This document shows, one piece after another, positions 42,585-51,740 of a DNA stretch of 64,000 nucleotides (its first letter is position 1; each line of letters opens with the position of its first letter). A program made the translations under genes and the position numbers. The stretch is from Chitinophagaceae bacterium. Lineage in GTDB: Bacteria > Bacteroidota > Bacteroidia > Chitinophagales > UBA10324. Under the pieces are notes generated by a model. That model was not told the origin of the DNA and ran no database searches. It worked only from the letters and a program-made list of their open reading frames with translations. The stretch covers positions 2,030,501 through 2,094,500 of the forward strand of contig JADKFU010000005.1 of the NCBI GenBank assembly GCA_016717285.1, in the 5' to 3' direction.

Positions 42585-44888
42585 TTAGTGTTCTACCGGC
42601 TTGCGCATATTACATGTCCGGCAAATGGGCTTGGCTTTGTAGTTAGATACGAGTTCAGTATAGACCGGACTTCTCAACACCTCCTCAAGTGTAGTGCTTC
42701 CAATATTCCCAAAGTCACCCAGCGATTTTCTAAGATTATCCGGTGCACAGCAAGGTGAAATCTTCCCGGTTGCGGAAACCCAAAGTTCCTTCCCCAGAAA
42801 GGGACATTCATAATCCTCCGGAACAGCGCTGTCTTCATTGTTTAAAAGCGGGATAATATTTTCCAGGATCACCTTTTCACCGTTTGGTTTTCTGTACTGT
42901 TCCTGAGCTTCGTGAGCCATCTTTACATATTCGTTCCACATCGCGACACTCTCCCTGGAATATTTCATGGAAAAGGTTTTGATCTCATCAAAATGCGCCC
43001 AAAGCTGATGTCCCTTTACCCTGTCAACTCCAAGTGATGCTGCAAGGCGGATGATGTCTGCCAACTCATGCATGTTGTTTTGCATGAAGGTTAATTGGAA
43101 TGTTATGCGACAGAAGTATCCCGTGTTTGCGAAATGTTCATCCCGGAATTTAACAAGCTCCCTAACATTGGAGACAGCTTTTTCAAAATCTATCCCCAGC
43201 ATCACTTTTTCTGCTGTTTCTTTTGTTGCTCCGTTCCAACTGATCTTTACATCAGTCGTGTTCGGAATAATCAGCATTGCCCACTCTTTCACCGATAATC
43301 TTGGGAAAGTGCCGTTGGTGGTAAGGTTAATCTTGATGTGGTGCTTTCGGGAGAGCTCAAATATTCCCTCTATTCCTTTGTAGAGCAAAGGCTCCCCCAT
43401 CGTGGAAGGAATAATTTCCTTCACACCCATTCTTTCAGCTTGTCTAAATATTTCCTCCACAGTTTCAAACTTCATCCGCCTGCGCTTCACTCCTGTTTCC
43501 TGGTAAAGCTTTGGGATGAAGTCACTGTAAGGGCTGTGTTCTTCACACATCAAACATTTCAAATTGCAATCCTCGGGGTTGGTGTCAATCGTAATCCGCC
43601 AAAGTTTTTTTGTGTTCCTCAACCGTTCATATATTTTTACCAACTCGTCACAATGAGTTTGAATGTCCGGAACATTTCCATCCGTGGAATATAAGTATCC
43701 CATTTCCCCATATTCCTTCAACAGTTGAGGGTTTGCCACGGCAAACTTCATTTGTGCAGCCAACGAATCCACATCCCTGTGCTTAAACAATAACCCATTC
43801 ACTTTATGCTGAACATATTCCTTCATGCCACCAAAATCAGCTGTGATAACAGGAATTTTACAAGCCTGAGCTTCATGAATTACAAGTGGTGAATTCTCCG
43901 CCCAGATAGAAGGAACTACAATGCAATCCACTTTTGAAAAAACATCATCTGCAAGATTGTGATTGATGTATTCGCCCGAGAATTCAATTTTGTTCTTTGA
44001 ATCAGCCGCAAGAGACCTCAATGCCTCGGTACTTTGTCCGTTGTTTCTACCGTAGATTTTAAGCGCTGCCGGTTCTCCGATTTGCTTGAATGCTTCTATC
44101 AGTTGGTTTATACCTTTAGCGGGATTGTGTGTTCCGATATAGCCAAACGTGAATTCCTTTTTCTTCATAGATTTATCTGTCCGAGTCAAATACCCGGTAG
44201 GAAAGCCATAATCCAGATAGATGATTTTATCTTCAGGAACTTGAAAATCCCGGATGAACCGTGTACGCAGGAAGTTCGAAGGTGCAATGAAGAGGTCCAC
44301 CTTGTCAATAATTGATTTCGTTTCAATCATTCTTCGGTGTACCCACCCGGCCCATTGTTCATTATCTTCCTCCTGATCAGCTTTCCTTCCACTGAAGTAG
44401 ACCTTGTAACAATCAGTTGCGCACTTGTGGTCTTGTTGACCGGAACATAAGCGGAAATTGTCACTTTCCCCAATGCTCCGCGTTAAAAACTGACCTCGTG
44501 GACACATCAGCCAAAAATCGTGGAGTGTAAATACAATTGGAATATGCTGCTTGTTAAGTTCGTCAACCATGCCTGTTGAAAGGTGGTTAAGGTGTCCGAT
44601 ATGGGCAATGTCCGGTCTGATTTCAGCTATGAGTTCTGCAAATTTTTGATCCAGTATCTGATGCCGGTAACCATCTTTGCCTTGCGGGTTATTTACAAAG
44701 TAAAAATCCAGGTTATCATTTTGTTTTTGATGCCGGATAGTAAAGTCAGGCGCGTAAGGGTTTTCTTCCCTGGTGAAAACGGAAAGGTGATGCTGTCTTG
44801 AAATCTCATTGCAGATGGACTGGCTGTAAACTTCCGAACCGGCATTGTAGTTGGGTGGGTAACCGTGGATGATTTTGAGGATGTGCAT
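42585..44888 (-). CDS. Glycosyltransferase-radical SAM (SPASM) fusion protein
   Basis: This 767-aa protein joins two enzymes. Residues 1-420 are a GT4/GT-B glycosyltransferase: GYPPNYNAGSEVYSQSI at the start (the usual Gly-rich acceptor loop), FTFGYIGTHNPAKGIN, and the donor-binding PLVIHEAQACKIPVI block near residues 330-345. Residues 430-767 are a radical SAM enzyme with the 4Fe-4S motif CNLKCLMC (Cys 440, 444, 447, C-x3-C-x2-C), TMGEPLLYKG, and a SPASM-like end with Cys in CPFLG, CCAPDN and CRTCNM for auxiliary clusters. Such enzymes often modify peptides or sugars. The start overlaps the stop of the 99-aa gene (TAATG). A substrate is not visible; the 99-aa protein is a candidate. Confidence 0.85.
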   Translation of the reverse strand: MHILKIIHGYPPNYNAGSEVYSQSICNEISRQHHLSVFTREENPYAPDFTIRHQKQNDNLDFYFVNNPQGKDGYRHQILDQKFAELIAEIRPDIAHIGHLNHLSTGMVDELNKQHIPIVFTLHDFWLMCPRGQFLTRSIGESDNFRLCSGQQDHKCATDCYKVYFSGRKADQEEDNEQWAGWVHRRMIETKSIIDKVDLFIAPSNFLRTRFIRDFQVPEDKIIYLDYGFPTGYLTRTDKSMKKKEFTFGYIGTHNPAKGINQLIEAFKQIGEPAALKIYGRNNGQSTEALRSLAADSKNKIEFSGEYINHNLADDVFSKVDCIVVPSIWAENSPLVIHEAQACKIPVITADFGGMKEYVQHKVNGLLFKHRDVDSLAAQMKFAVANPQLLKEYGEMGYLYSTDGNVPDIQTHCDELVKIYERLRNTKKLWRITIDTNPEDCNLKCLMCEEHSPYSDFIPKLYQETGVKRRRMKFETVEEIFRQAERMGVKEIIPSTMGEPLLYKGIEGIFELSRKHHIKINLTTNGTFPRLSVKEWAMLIIPNTTDVKISWNGATKETAEKVMLGIDFEKAVSNVRELVKFRDEHFANTGYFCRITFQLTFMQNNMHELADIIRLAASLGVDRVKGHQLWAHFDEIKTFSMKYSRESVAMWNEYVKMAHEAQEQYRKPNGEKVILENIIPLLNNEDSAVPEDYECPFLGKELWVSATGKISPCCAPDNLRKSLGDFGNIGSTTLEEVLRSPVYTELVSNYKAKPICRTCNMRKPVEH

Positions 44889-45187
44889 TAGTAGATGATT
44901 TGAAATTCAGATTGCTTTTCCTTTTTGAACAAATAGTTTGGATGATCACACCAAAAAGCCGTTTTCAATACTTTTTGATTTAGAACTATTACTAGGCATT
45001 TATCGGCCTTAACAGTAACCCCTTTCTGGGAAAGAAAGGAAGGTGTAATGATTGCAAGAAGCTTTTCCGAACTACTTACGGTTACATAGGGAAGTACCTT
45101 GTAAAGAAGTGCTGCATCAATACTTCTATCCCAACCCTTCAGCATGAAATGGTATGTCAAATAGAACTCTAAAATTTGGTTTGGCAT
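44888..45187 (-). CDS. First gene of the fusion-enzyme operon, 99-aa unknown protein
   Basis: I recognise no domain. The start MPNQILEFYLTYHFMLKGWD lies 29 bp downstream of a sigma-54-like promoter (45216-45230), and the stop overlaps the next start (TAATG). The protein has a hydrophobic core region (LLAIITPSFL), an ALLYKVLPYVTVSSS segment and a basic tail ending in FLKKEKQ-like residues. It has two Cys. It may be a regulator, an adaptor or a peptide substrate of the radical SAM enzyme, but nothing in the sequence settles this. Confidence 0.6.
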   Translation of the reverse strand: MPNQILEFYLTYHFMLKGWDRSIDAALLYKVLPYVTVSSSEKLLAIITPSFLSQKGVTVKADKCLVIVLNQKVLKTAFWCDHPNYLFKKEKQSEFQIIY

Positions 45188-45215
45188 GGTAACTGTTTTT
45201 TACACAATCCCCATT

Positions 45216-45230
45216 ATCAAATCTGTGCCA
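45216..45230 (-). promoter_or_regulatory. Near-consensus sigma-54 -24/-12 promoter
   Basis: On the minus strand, TGGCAC (45230-45225) is a perfect -24 element. It is followed by AGA and TTTGAT, close to the -12 TTGC(A/T) but spaced one base short of GG-N10-GC, with GA instead of GC. The ATG lies 29 bp downstream. The divergently encoded sigma-54-type AAA+ activator makes this match more meaningful than it would be alone. Confidence 0.45.
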
Positions 45231-45268
45231 ATACTTTTTCATTGATAATCATTACTTTAAGAATATAC

Positions 45269-45289
45269 ATGTAAGTTTTTTACTTACAT
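45269..45289. promoter_or_regulatory. Operator-like inverted repeat between divergent genes
   Basis: ATGTAAGT (45269-45276) and ACTTACAT (45282-45289) form a perfect 8-bp inverted repeat with a TTTTT spacer. It lies about 60-80 bp upstream of the predicted minus-strand transcription start and 18 bp before the AAA+ gene's ATG. The position suits both an activator site for the minus-strand operon and an autoregulatory site for the plus-strand gene. Confidence 0.6.
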
Positions 45290-45306
45290 TTAATCAATTT
45301 AATACA

Positions 45307-46284
45307 ATGAAACCAAATGATCTTTTAGAATATTTTCTCAAAAACCCGGGAAGGTTTTCAATTCTGATTTTAGGGGAAAGGGGAATTGGGAAAACAAAAT
45401 GGGTAAAGTCGATAACTGTTGAGAAACTAAAAAAGGTAGTTATTCAAGCAAACTGTGCTGCCTTTTCCGAAGATACAATGGCAGAAAGTGAATTGTTTGG
45501 ACATAAAAAAGGGTCATTCACCGGCGCCATTGAAGATAAGAAAGGATTATTTATTGAAGCCGCAAATAATGTGTTGTTCCTTGATGAAGTTCATGCCTTA
45601 CTTCCAAATGTGCAGCAAAAACTAATGACTGCATTGCAAACTGAAAGTTCAGGAGCAAACAAAGGGAAATTCTGTATTAGAAGATTAGGAGATGGTAGGC
45701 CGAGCTATGTTTCTGTGATACCTGTATTCGCAAGTAATCTACCATTGACGGAATTGAAAAAGAAATTGCTCCCTGATTTGTATGATAGAATTAGTCAGTT
45801 AGTTGTTGAATTCCCTTCAATACATGAAAGCAAACTTGATATTCACAACGAGTTTAAAAAGATTTGGAGTGATATGCAGTTCGAGGAGTATCCCGTTACT
45901 CCTGCACTATCGCAATTCATAAAATGGCTTAAAAGAATTCCCCTTGAAGGTAATTACCGGACCTTACAAAACATTGCTATTAACTGGCATCAGTTTCGAC
46001 TGATCGAATACAACGAAAGCAAGGATTATGATAAAGAAAAAGAAGAAAAAGTATTTATGTCAGTGAAAGAACAAATTTCAAGCTTTCATTCTGCAAATCC
46101 CTCCATTAAAAATACTCCTGCGTATAATTTTCGAAAAGGGATTTCAAAAAAAGAAATGAAAATGGAATATGATCGAGCAATGCTGGAATGGGCTTTTTCT
46201 GAAGATGGGTATGGTGAAAAGCAAACCGATGTTCAAAAAGGATTGACTATAACATCGAGGGTTAAAAACCCAAATATAAAATAA
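45307..46284 (+). CDS. Sigma-54-type AAA+ enhancer-binding protein without a sensor domain
   Basis: This 325-aa protein has nearly only the AAA+ domain of a bacterial enhancer-binding protein. It shows Walker A GERGIGKT (residues 24-31), the motor loop KKGSFTGAIEDKKGLFIEA (GAFTGA variant GSFTGA, which contacts sigma-54), Walker B NVLFLDEVHALL, the sensor block DLYDRISQLVVEFP (Arg finger) and GNYRTLQNI (GN-x-REL-like). No N-terminal sensory domain is present. The final ~40 residues (LEWAFSEDGYGEKQTDVQKG, then LTITSRVKNPNIK) may be a degenerate Fis-type helix-turn-helix. The position opposite the operon suggests control of it. It ends 34 bp before the SNF2 gene's stop, converging on it. Confidence 0.8.
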   Translation: MKPNDLLEYFLKNPGRFSILILGERGIGKTKWVKSITVEKLKKVVIQANCAAFSEDTMAESELFGHKKGSFTGAIEDKKGLFIEAANNVLFLDEVHALLPNVQQKLMTALQTESSGANKGKFCIRRLGDGRPSYVSVIPVFASNLPLTELKKKLLPDLYDRISQLVVEFPSIHESKLDIHNEFKKIWSDMQFEEYPVTPALSQFIKWLKRIPLEGNYRTLQNIAINWHQFRLIEYNESKDYDKEKEEKVFMSVKEQISSFHSANPSIKNTPAYNFRKGISKKEMKMEYDRAMLEWAFSEDGYGEKQTDVQKGLTITSRVKNPNIK

Positions 46285-46318
46285 TAAAGCTTTTGTGATT
46301 GAACCTTGTGCTTTTCTA

Positions 46319-49300
46319 TTAAATCTTTTTTAAATAACTTGAAACTAAAACTTTTTCTAAAAGCTTAATTTCATCTACAAGGGCATCCTGCTCATAGACA
46401 CAAACCTGCTTTTCTGTTCCAATCGTAAGTGAAATTTGTCTGATAAACGCCTCTGAATGATTGAAAGCATAGTTATCACTGTGGTATTGAGGTTCCATTT
46501 TTTTTCCCCGAGTTAAAAGATGCCGATATGAATCCACTTCCCAGCCAGTGTATTTTTCTGACGGGATTCGGTCCTGTGATAATAGTTCTCCTTGAGGGAT
46601 ACGCTCATCGGCATCATCAATGACCTCGTCATTCTTAATGTCAATATTCAGTATCTGCTTTTCCAACTCATCTGTGAAGTGAATAAGTTCCTTGGTAGTA
46701 AGTATAAGCTCGTTTATACTAAGGTTCATTGTGCCATCATGATGGCAGATAACCGGTAAATCTGCACGAACATAATACTTGAATTTGCTCCTTGTATTCT
46801 GTTCATCCAAACAAATTTTCAAAAATGGAAGTTGCTCATATTCCTGTTTTAACCTGCCGAAGCTTCTTTTGTCATCTAAATGCTGTCCGCGCTTAGTAAG
46901 AGGTGATTTTAACTGTAATAAGTATACCGGTTTACCCAAATAAAACATTCCAGGTTCGTAGTATTCTAACTTCAGCAATACTGGCTGGTCTCTTTCCTCG
47001 GAACGTTTATGCTTAATAGCTCCTATCCATTCGGGATGACTATCGTAAACTACAAGTTCATTTTTGAAATGCCATGAAAGAGTTTTAAGAATCGACTGCT
47101 TCATCGCACTATAGTGCTTAGCATTAGGAGCTATTGGCGAAGGAATAATTCCTTCAAAATCTGCCAGTGTTACACCAAAGGGTTCTGTTACAGCCGCCTT
47201 GGGTTGTGGCTTCTTAAAGAAAGTTGACCAGTTTTCTCCTTCAAATGATTGAAGAAGGTTTACATCCTTAGATTCATTCGGCACCTTTAATTCATCAATC
47301 AGTTTTTCCGCAAAAAACTTTTTATTTGCAAAACGAATAAGCTGCGATTCATCCAATGTTTTTCCAAGGTAGGGATATCGTATCGGAAGTGTAGCGTCTT
47401 CCCTTTCTGTCAGTGCGATTTCAAGTTTACCATTCATCCTATCAACCCTTCCCACACGCTGTTCATTATCTCCTTGTGTCCAGGCTATTCCATAGTGTAT
47501 CACCTCTGAACATTGATAATGCAGGTCAACGCCTTCTTGTAATACCGAGGTTGCCACTAACGCATTTGGGAAGAATGGTGAATTAAATGCGGTAAGAATA
47601 GAAGGACGTTTACTACCTCCAAAATAAGGATATACAGGTGGAACGTTTTGCAGGAAAGTAAATGAATAGCGCAATAACTCTTTTCCGGTTTTCGCTAACT
47701 CCTTTTTGTAGAATAAACGGAAACTAACGATAGCTTCAACTATCAAATATTCAAGGCCAGACGCTTGCAATTCCTTCCCAACGCGACCACAAAAATTCTT
47801 ATACAAATCCTCGCCTCGTGAACTATTTTTCTGCGCTTCTTTATACCAACAATATAAATGCACAACAAAAGGTGAAGCCAACAGAACTCCCTTATTAAGA
47901 TATGTGCTGAATGCTTCTCGTTCGTAAACTGACCATTGTTTGTATTCCTCTACGGCTTTTGCTGTCCTTTCCGTTGCAGCATTGACAATATTCTTTTTGA
48001 GAAAAATTCCGATAAGAGTTTGTAGTTCGAGATTTACATCCCCGTAATTGTTTGGGACATCTATATCAAAGGAATCTTGCAAGTCTGCCTTCTCTGGACT
48101 ATCAGTCAATTTTTTAAGTCGTGCACCCCTAACAGCATCCAGGTAATAGAATTTTTTCCCGTCATCAGACTTTGGGATTCTTTTAATTCGGTAAGGGCTA
48201 CTTTCATAATCAACTGCCGGTTCAAAAAATACAGAAAAAATCTGCACATCTCTACCGAAACGTAAACGAAAGTTGGAGCAATCCGTGCTTTTATATTTCC
48301 TACCAGCATCTTTCTTTACAACGAAAAGGTCAAGCACTTTTGAATACGGTATGCCATCCATTTCATCTTCGTCCGTTTTAATGTTGCTTAAATTCGTCTC
48401 GTCTTCATCAGCTTCTTTATTTGCATCAATTTTTTTCCAGTATGTTCTTCTTAGTGTGGCATAATTGAAATTTTGTTTCTTGTATTTAGGGGGCTTGAGC
48501 AGTTGCAGAAGCCATTTATCATAATCAGCAATAATGCGCTCAGCTATTTCTTTCACCGATGGAATTCGTCTTACAAAAACCAACCTCTTGCGCATTTTTT
48601 CTGCAATGTCTTTACCTTCGGGGCTTAAGTGCCGCGCGAGTTTGTCATATTTAGGGTGTTTCGGTGATTTGTTTCTTCCGTAACTTTGCCGGTATTTTTT
48701 TGATAATTCAATAATCACCTTTGTATCATCTGCTCTATGAAAGTCTTCCTGCATTTTCTTGTCTTCATGTTTGTCTTCTTCCTTTGGCAAAAATTCAAAC
48801 CCCTCTAAATATCCGGTCATGATACGATATGGATTCATGCGTTTATCATCTGCCGGCTTTTTTGATTGCTCAACAACCAAACTTTTTTGATAGGCAGCAA
48901 AAAATAATTTTTCTGTAAGGGTCTTCATTTCTACCCGTTCAGGAATTTCGTTCCGGTATTCATGTTTTGTTTTGCCGTTCAACCGTCTGAACCTGCGAAT
49001 GCAAATTTCCCGCAGCAAGTCATCTTCTTTTTTGTTTTTCCATTCAGGCTTAAAAAAACTAATGATGTTGGATATGTCTCTTGAGGTTGAGTGATTAGGA
49101 GTAGCTGTAAGCAGCAACACTTTTTCAGCAAGTGGAATAAAATCAAGTTTGCCCTGTCCGTTTAAATTTCGACCTGAAAATAAACCATGTGCTATTTTGC
49201 TCCGGTTTGATTCACCATCTGCATTTCTCAAATAATGAGCTTCATCAATAATCAGCAAATCTATTGGTACCGGTTCCTCACTACTCAGCATTTCACGTAT

Positions 49301-49909
49301 GCGTTGGTTACTCTTTACGGCTAACTTTACCATGAAGGCCTCTTGCTGTATCACACTTTCATCTTTAGGAAAAGACCGCTTAATATCAATTCCCATATTA
49401 TCTAAAGCAGCTTGGTCAATTTTAGGTGAACCAAAATGACTGAGAGAAGAAATTCTATTGATTAGAAAAGATGGCCAGCGTTTATTCACCGTCTCCATTA
49501 ACATCACATGGTTTTCACATAAGAAAGCGCTTCGTAATGGTTTATGATTGATAGACGAGCACACCACATCATCCGGCTCGCGAAAATGATAACGAATGAA
49601 GTTCTCATATTCTTTCTCCCATTTCAGCGCTACGTTTCTGTTGGGAGCGTAAAGCAATACCTTGGCATTAGGTTTTTGTTTCCAGAGCGTAACCATTACC
49701 GCAAGAGCCTGTAATGTTTTTCCCATTCCTACTTCATCGCTGATTAGCGCCAATCCTTGTTTACAGAGTAAATTCCATGCTTTGGCCGCACCTTCCGCTT
49801 GCAACTTCTGCATGGTAGGATGGTCATTGGGGTCGTACTGCCAATCTTCTTTCTCTAAAAAGAAGTTGACATACTGACAAAGTGATGCCGGTGTGATTTC
49901 ATGAAACAT
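46319..49909 (-). CDS. SNF2-type helicase of a defence operon
   Basis: This 1196-aa superfamily-2 ATPase has motif I DEVGMGKT (residues 58-65), DEAH box LIIDEAHYL (residues ~222-225), motif III LLLTATPNH, and a C-terminal helicase half with VLQEGVDLH and RVGRVDRM (motif VI, residues ~817-823). A ~450-residue insertion between the two halves is charged and helical. The last ~250 residues are unassigned. Enzymes of this type translocate on double-stranded DNA. The gene overlaps the upstream PLD gene by 11 bp, so the two are co-translated. It resembles the SNF2 subunits of DISARM (DrmD) and Dpd (DpdE) in architecture, but no homology was measured. Last gene of the operon. Confidence 0.85.
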   Translation of the reverse strand: MFHEITPASLCQYVNFFLEKEDWQYDPNDHPTMQKLQAEGAAKAWNLLCKQGLALISDEVGMGKTLQALAVMVTLWKQKPNAKVLLYAPNRNVALKWEKEYENFIRYHFREPDDVVCSSINHKPLRSAFLCENHVMLMETVNKRWPSFLINRISSLSHFGSPKIDQAALDNMGIDIKRSFPKDESVIQQEAFMVKLAVKSNQRIREMLSSEEPVPIDLLIIDEAHYLRNADGESNRSKIAHGLFSGRNLNGQGKLDFIPLAEKVLLLTATPNHSTSRDISNIISFFKPEWKNKKEDDLLREICIRRFRRLNGKTKHEYRNEIPERVEMKTLTEKLFFAAYQKSLVVEQSKKPADDKRMNPYRIMTGYLEGFEFLPKEEDKHEDKKMQEDFHRADDTKVIIELSKKYRQSYGRNKSPKHPKYDKLARHLSPEGKDIAEKMRKRLVFVRRIPSVKEIAERIIADYDKWLLQLLKPPKYKKQNFNYATLRRTYWKKIDANKEADEDETNLSNIKTDEDEMDGIPYSKVLDLFVVKKDAGRKYKSTDCSNFRLRFGRDVQIFSVFFEPAVDYESSPYRIKRIPKSDDGKKFYYLDAVRGARLKKLTDSPEKADLQDSFDIDVPNNYGDVNLELQTLIGIFLKKNIVNAATERTAKAVEEYKQWSVYEREAFSTYLNKGVLLASPFVVHLYCWYKEAQKNSSRGEDLYKNFCGRVGKELQASGLEYLIVEAIVSFRLFYKKELAKTGKELLRYSFTFLQNVPPVYPYFGGSKRPSILTAFNSPFFPNALVATSVLQEGVDLHYQCSEVIHYGIAWTQGDNEQRVGRVDRMNGKLEIALTEREDATLPIRYPYLGKTLDESQLIRFANKKFFAEKLIDELKVPNESKDVNLLQSFEGENWSTFFKKPQPKAAVTEPFGVTLADFEGIIPSPIAPNAKHYSAMKQSILKTLSWHFKNELVVYDSHPEWIGAIKHKRSEERDQPVLLKLEYYEPGMFYLGKPVYLLQLKSPLTKRGQHLDDKRSFGRLKQEYEQLPFLKICLDEQNTRSKFKYYVRADLPVICHHDGTMNLSINELILTTKELIHFTDELEKQILNIDIKNDEVIDDADERIPQGELLSQDRIPSEKYTGWEVDSYRHLLTRGKKMEPQYHSDNYAFNHSEAFIRQISLTIGTEKQVCVYEQDALVDEIKLLEKVLVSSYLKKI

Positions 49910-51740
49910 CGTAATGCTCTTTTTCTAACAGTTGCATAAATTTTTCATCTCCCGTTTCATACTTCAATTTCTGTTTTATTTCTACTAACTCTTTTTCTAA
50001 TCCTGCGATAGGCTGAACAAACTTCATATTTTCTTCTGCTTTGGAATTAAACAACTTCACGCAAGAGTTGAGCTCGTTTACAAGAAACCAGTGATACAGT
50101 AGTTCATCATCTATCTTTTCTTTATCGAATTTCTTAAAACAGGCCTGCAGTGATTCCTGCACCAGCGTTTTTATATTTTGCAAAGAACCCGGTTTTCTAT
50201 AGCCTAAATCTTCTAGGTCTTTCGCTTCTTCCACTAATCCATTAAGTTTTTGCATCGCAACAAACATTGTATAGTATGAATCTGTATTCCGATACTCAAA
50301 CATTTCCGATGGCACATCTTCTCCAAATAAATCGTCCTTATTGTTAAGACTATAAAGCACCCGCTTTTGTGTAGAGGCTTTATGGGGATTCTCAATAAGC
50401 GCTAGCAGTGCATCTTGTAAACTGATATAGCCGTATGGTTGGCGTTTTGAACAATTTATTTCCTGGAGATACCCTTCAAACACCAATTCTTCTCCTTTGT
50501 AAATACTGAAAGATTTATCCTTCAATACTCGCCTCATCCTATCTAAGAAAGAGTAGTCATTTAGCCGATTAAGAGCAATTCTTTCAGAAGGGCTATCTGG
50601 TAACTCTACCTTGTATTCACTCAGTTGAAACTGTTCGTCAATCTTATAGCGGAAGGTTTGCCAGTCAGCATAAATGATACAACTGAAAGTATAATTACTA
50701 AGCGCACCTTCCCACTCCTCATCTAACTCATCTTTTGTAGTTCCAAGTGGTAATTTATACGGTATCAGATTTGCCGTTAGTCTTTCCTCTTCTTTAGTTG
50801 AAATATTTTCAATGATGCCCGCTTCAATATTACGCTCGTTGATAGCTACGCCCACTCCGGTGGCTCTGTTAGAAAAATTCCAGGACCCTACTCCAATAAC
50901 CTTATCTGTAAGCCAAACCTTAGCATGACGAAACTGTTCTTCGGTTTCGTTGGAAGGTATGAGATTCAACTCAACAAATTTTGATTTTGCTACTTCACTA
51001 ATTTGCTCCGGTGTAATTCTAACTTTTCCGTTACTTTTATCTGGCACGAGCGATAGATTCTTAAATCCGGCATCACGAAATAGCTTCGCCAATTTCATTA
51101 AATCTTTAGAGAAATATGGTGACCACACGGTTAGTTTACTACTACCGGTATTTAGTTCATCCAACAAATTAGTTTTGGGATTGGTAAAGACAAAATTCCA
51201 TTTTGATTTTTCTCTGCTTAAACGACCGGCCCATTTTCTTAAATGACTAACATCAGCACGTAGGTATTCAAAAAAATCAAGTACTTGTTTCGCGTTTTCA
51301 ATGGTTTCTATTTTTCGAAACAATACCGATTCGCAATTGCTGCTCCAAGCTGTAATGCTAAGGTTGGCTGAGCCACTTATGATGCATGCTCCATTCTCGC
51401 CTTTTAAAAAGATAACCTTTGGGTGAAAAATTGCTTCCGTAGTTAATGCCTGATAATATTCTGCCGGATTAAAAGGAACTACGGGAGTGGTAGTTTGCTT
51501 TCTACTGCTAAGATTTAAAGCACGATAATCATACCATACCTTTATGTTCTTTTCTTGTAACTCTAGATTCAATGCCTCATAATCTTCGGCAGTTTTGAGT
51601 TCAGAAGATGGTTTGTCAATGAGAGCCGGAAGGAGAAATCTTTCCAACAATTCAGGGTCAAAGTTGAATGTGGTAAACCAGGCAATGTTAATGGTGCCCA
51701 ATTCTTCAACTGCTTTTCTGTATTGGTCGTATAGTTTCAT
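49899..51740 (-). CDS. Phospholipase D-type nuclease candidate
   Basis: This 613-aa protein has two HKD half-sites of the phospholipase D family: HPKVIFLKGENGACIISGSA followed by N (residues ~125-145), and HAKVWLTDKVIGVGSWNFS (residues ~280-300). Both have H-x-K and the G-S-x-N pattern; the Asp of the classic HxKxxxxD is not clear in the first. The N-terminal segment (AWFTTFNFDPELLERFLLP) is typical of PLD-like nucleases linked to helicases. The C-terminal ~250 residues are unassigned. I chose the ATG at 51740, which overlaps the stop of the previous gene (TAATG), instead of 51803. Predicted to be the nuclease or DNA-end processor of the operon. Confidence 0.82.
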   Translation of the reverse strand: MKLYDQYRKAVEELGTINIAWFTTFNFDPELLERFLLPALIDKPSSELKTAEDYEALNLELQEKNIKVWYDYRALNLSSRKQTTTPVVPFNPAEYYQALTTEAIFHPKVIFLKGENGACIISGSANLSITAWSSNCESVLFRKIETIENAKQVLDFFEYLRADVSHLRKWAGRLSREKSKWNFVFTNPKTNLLDELNTGSSKLTVWSPYFSKDLMKLAKLFRDAGFKNLSLVPDKSNGKVRITPEQISEVAKSKFVELNLIPSNETEEQFRHAKVWLTDKVIGVGSWNFSNRATGVGVAINERNIEAGIIENISTKEEERLTANLIPYKLPLGTTKDELDEEWEGALSNYTFSCIIYADWQTFRYKIDEQFQLSEYKVELPDSPSERIALNRLNDYSFLDRMRRVLKDKSFSIYKGEELVFEGYLQEINCSKRQPYGYISLQDALLALIENPHKASTQKRVLYSLNNKDDLFGEDVPSEMFEYRNTDSYYTMFVAMQKLNGLVEEAKDLEDLGYRKPGSLQNIKTLVQESLQACFKKFDKEKIDDELLYHWFLVNELNSCVKLFNSKAEENMKFVQPIAGLEKELVEIKQKLKYETGDEKFMQLLEKEHYDVS

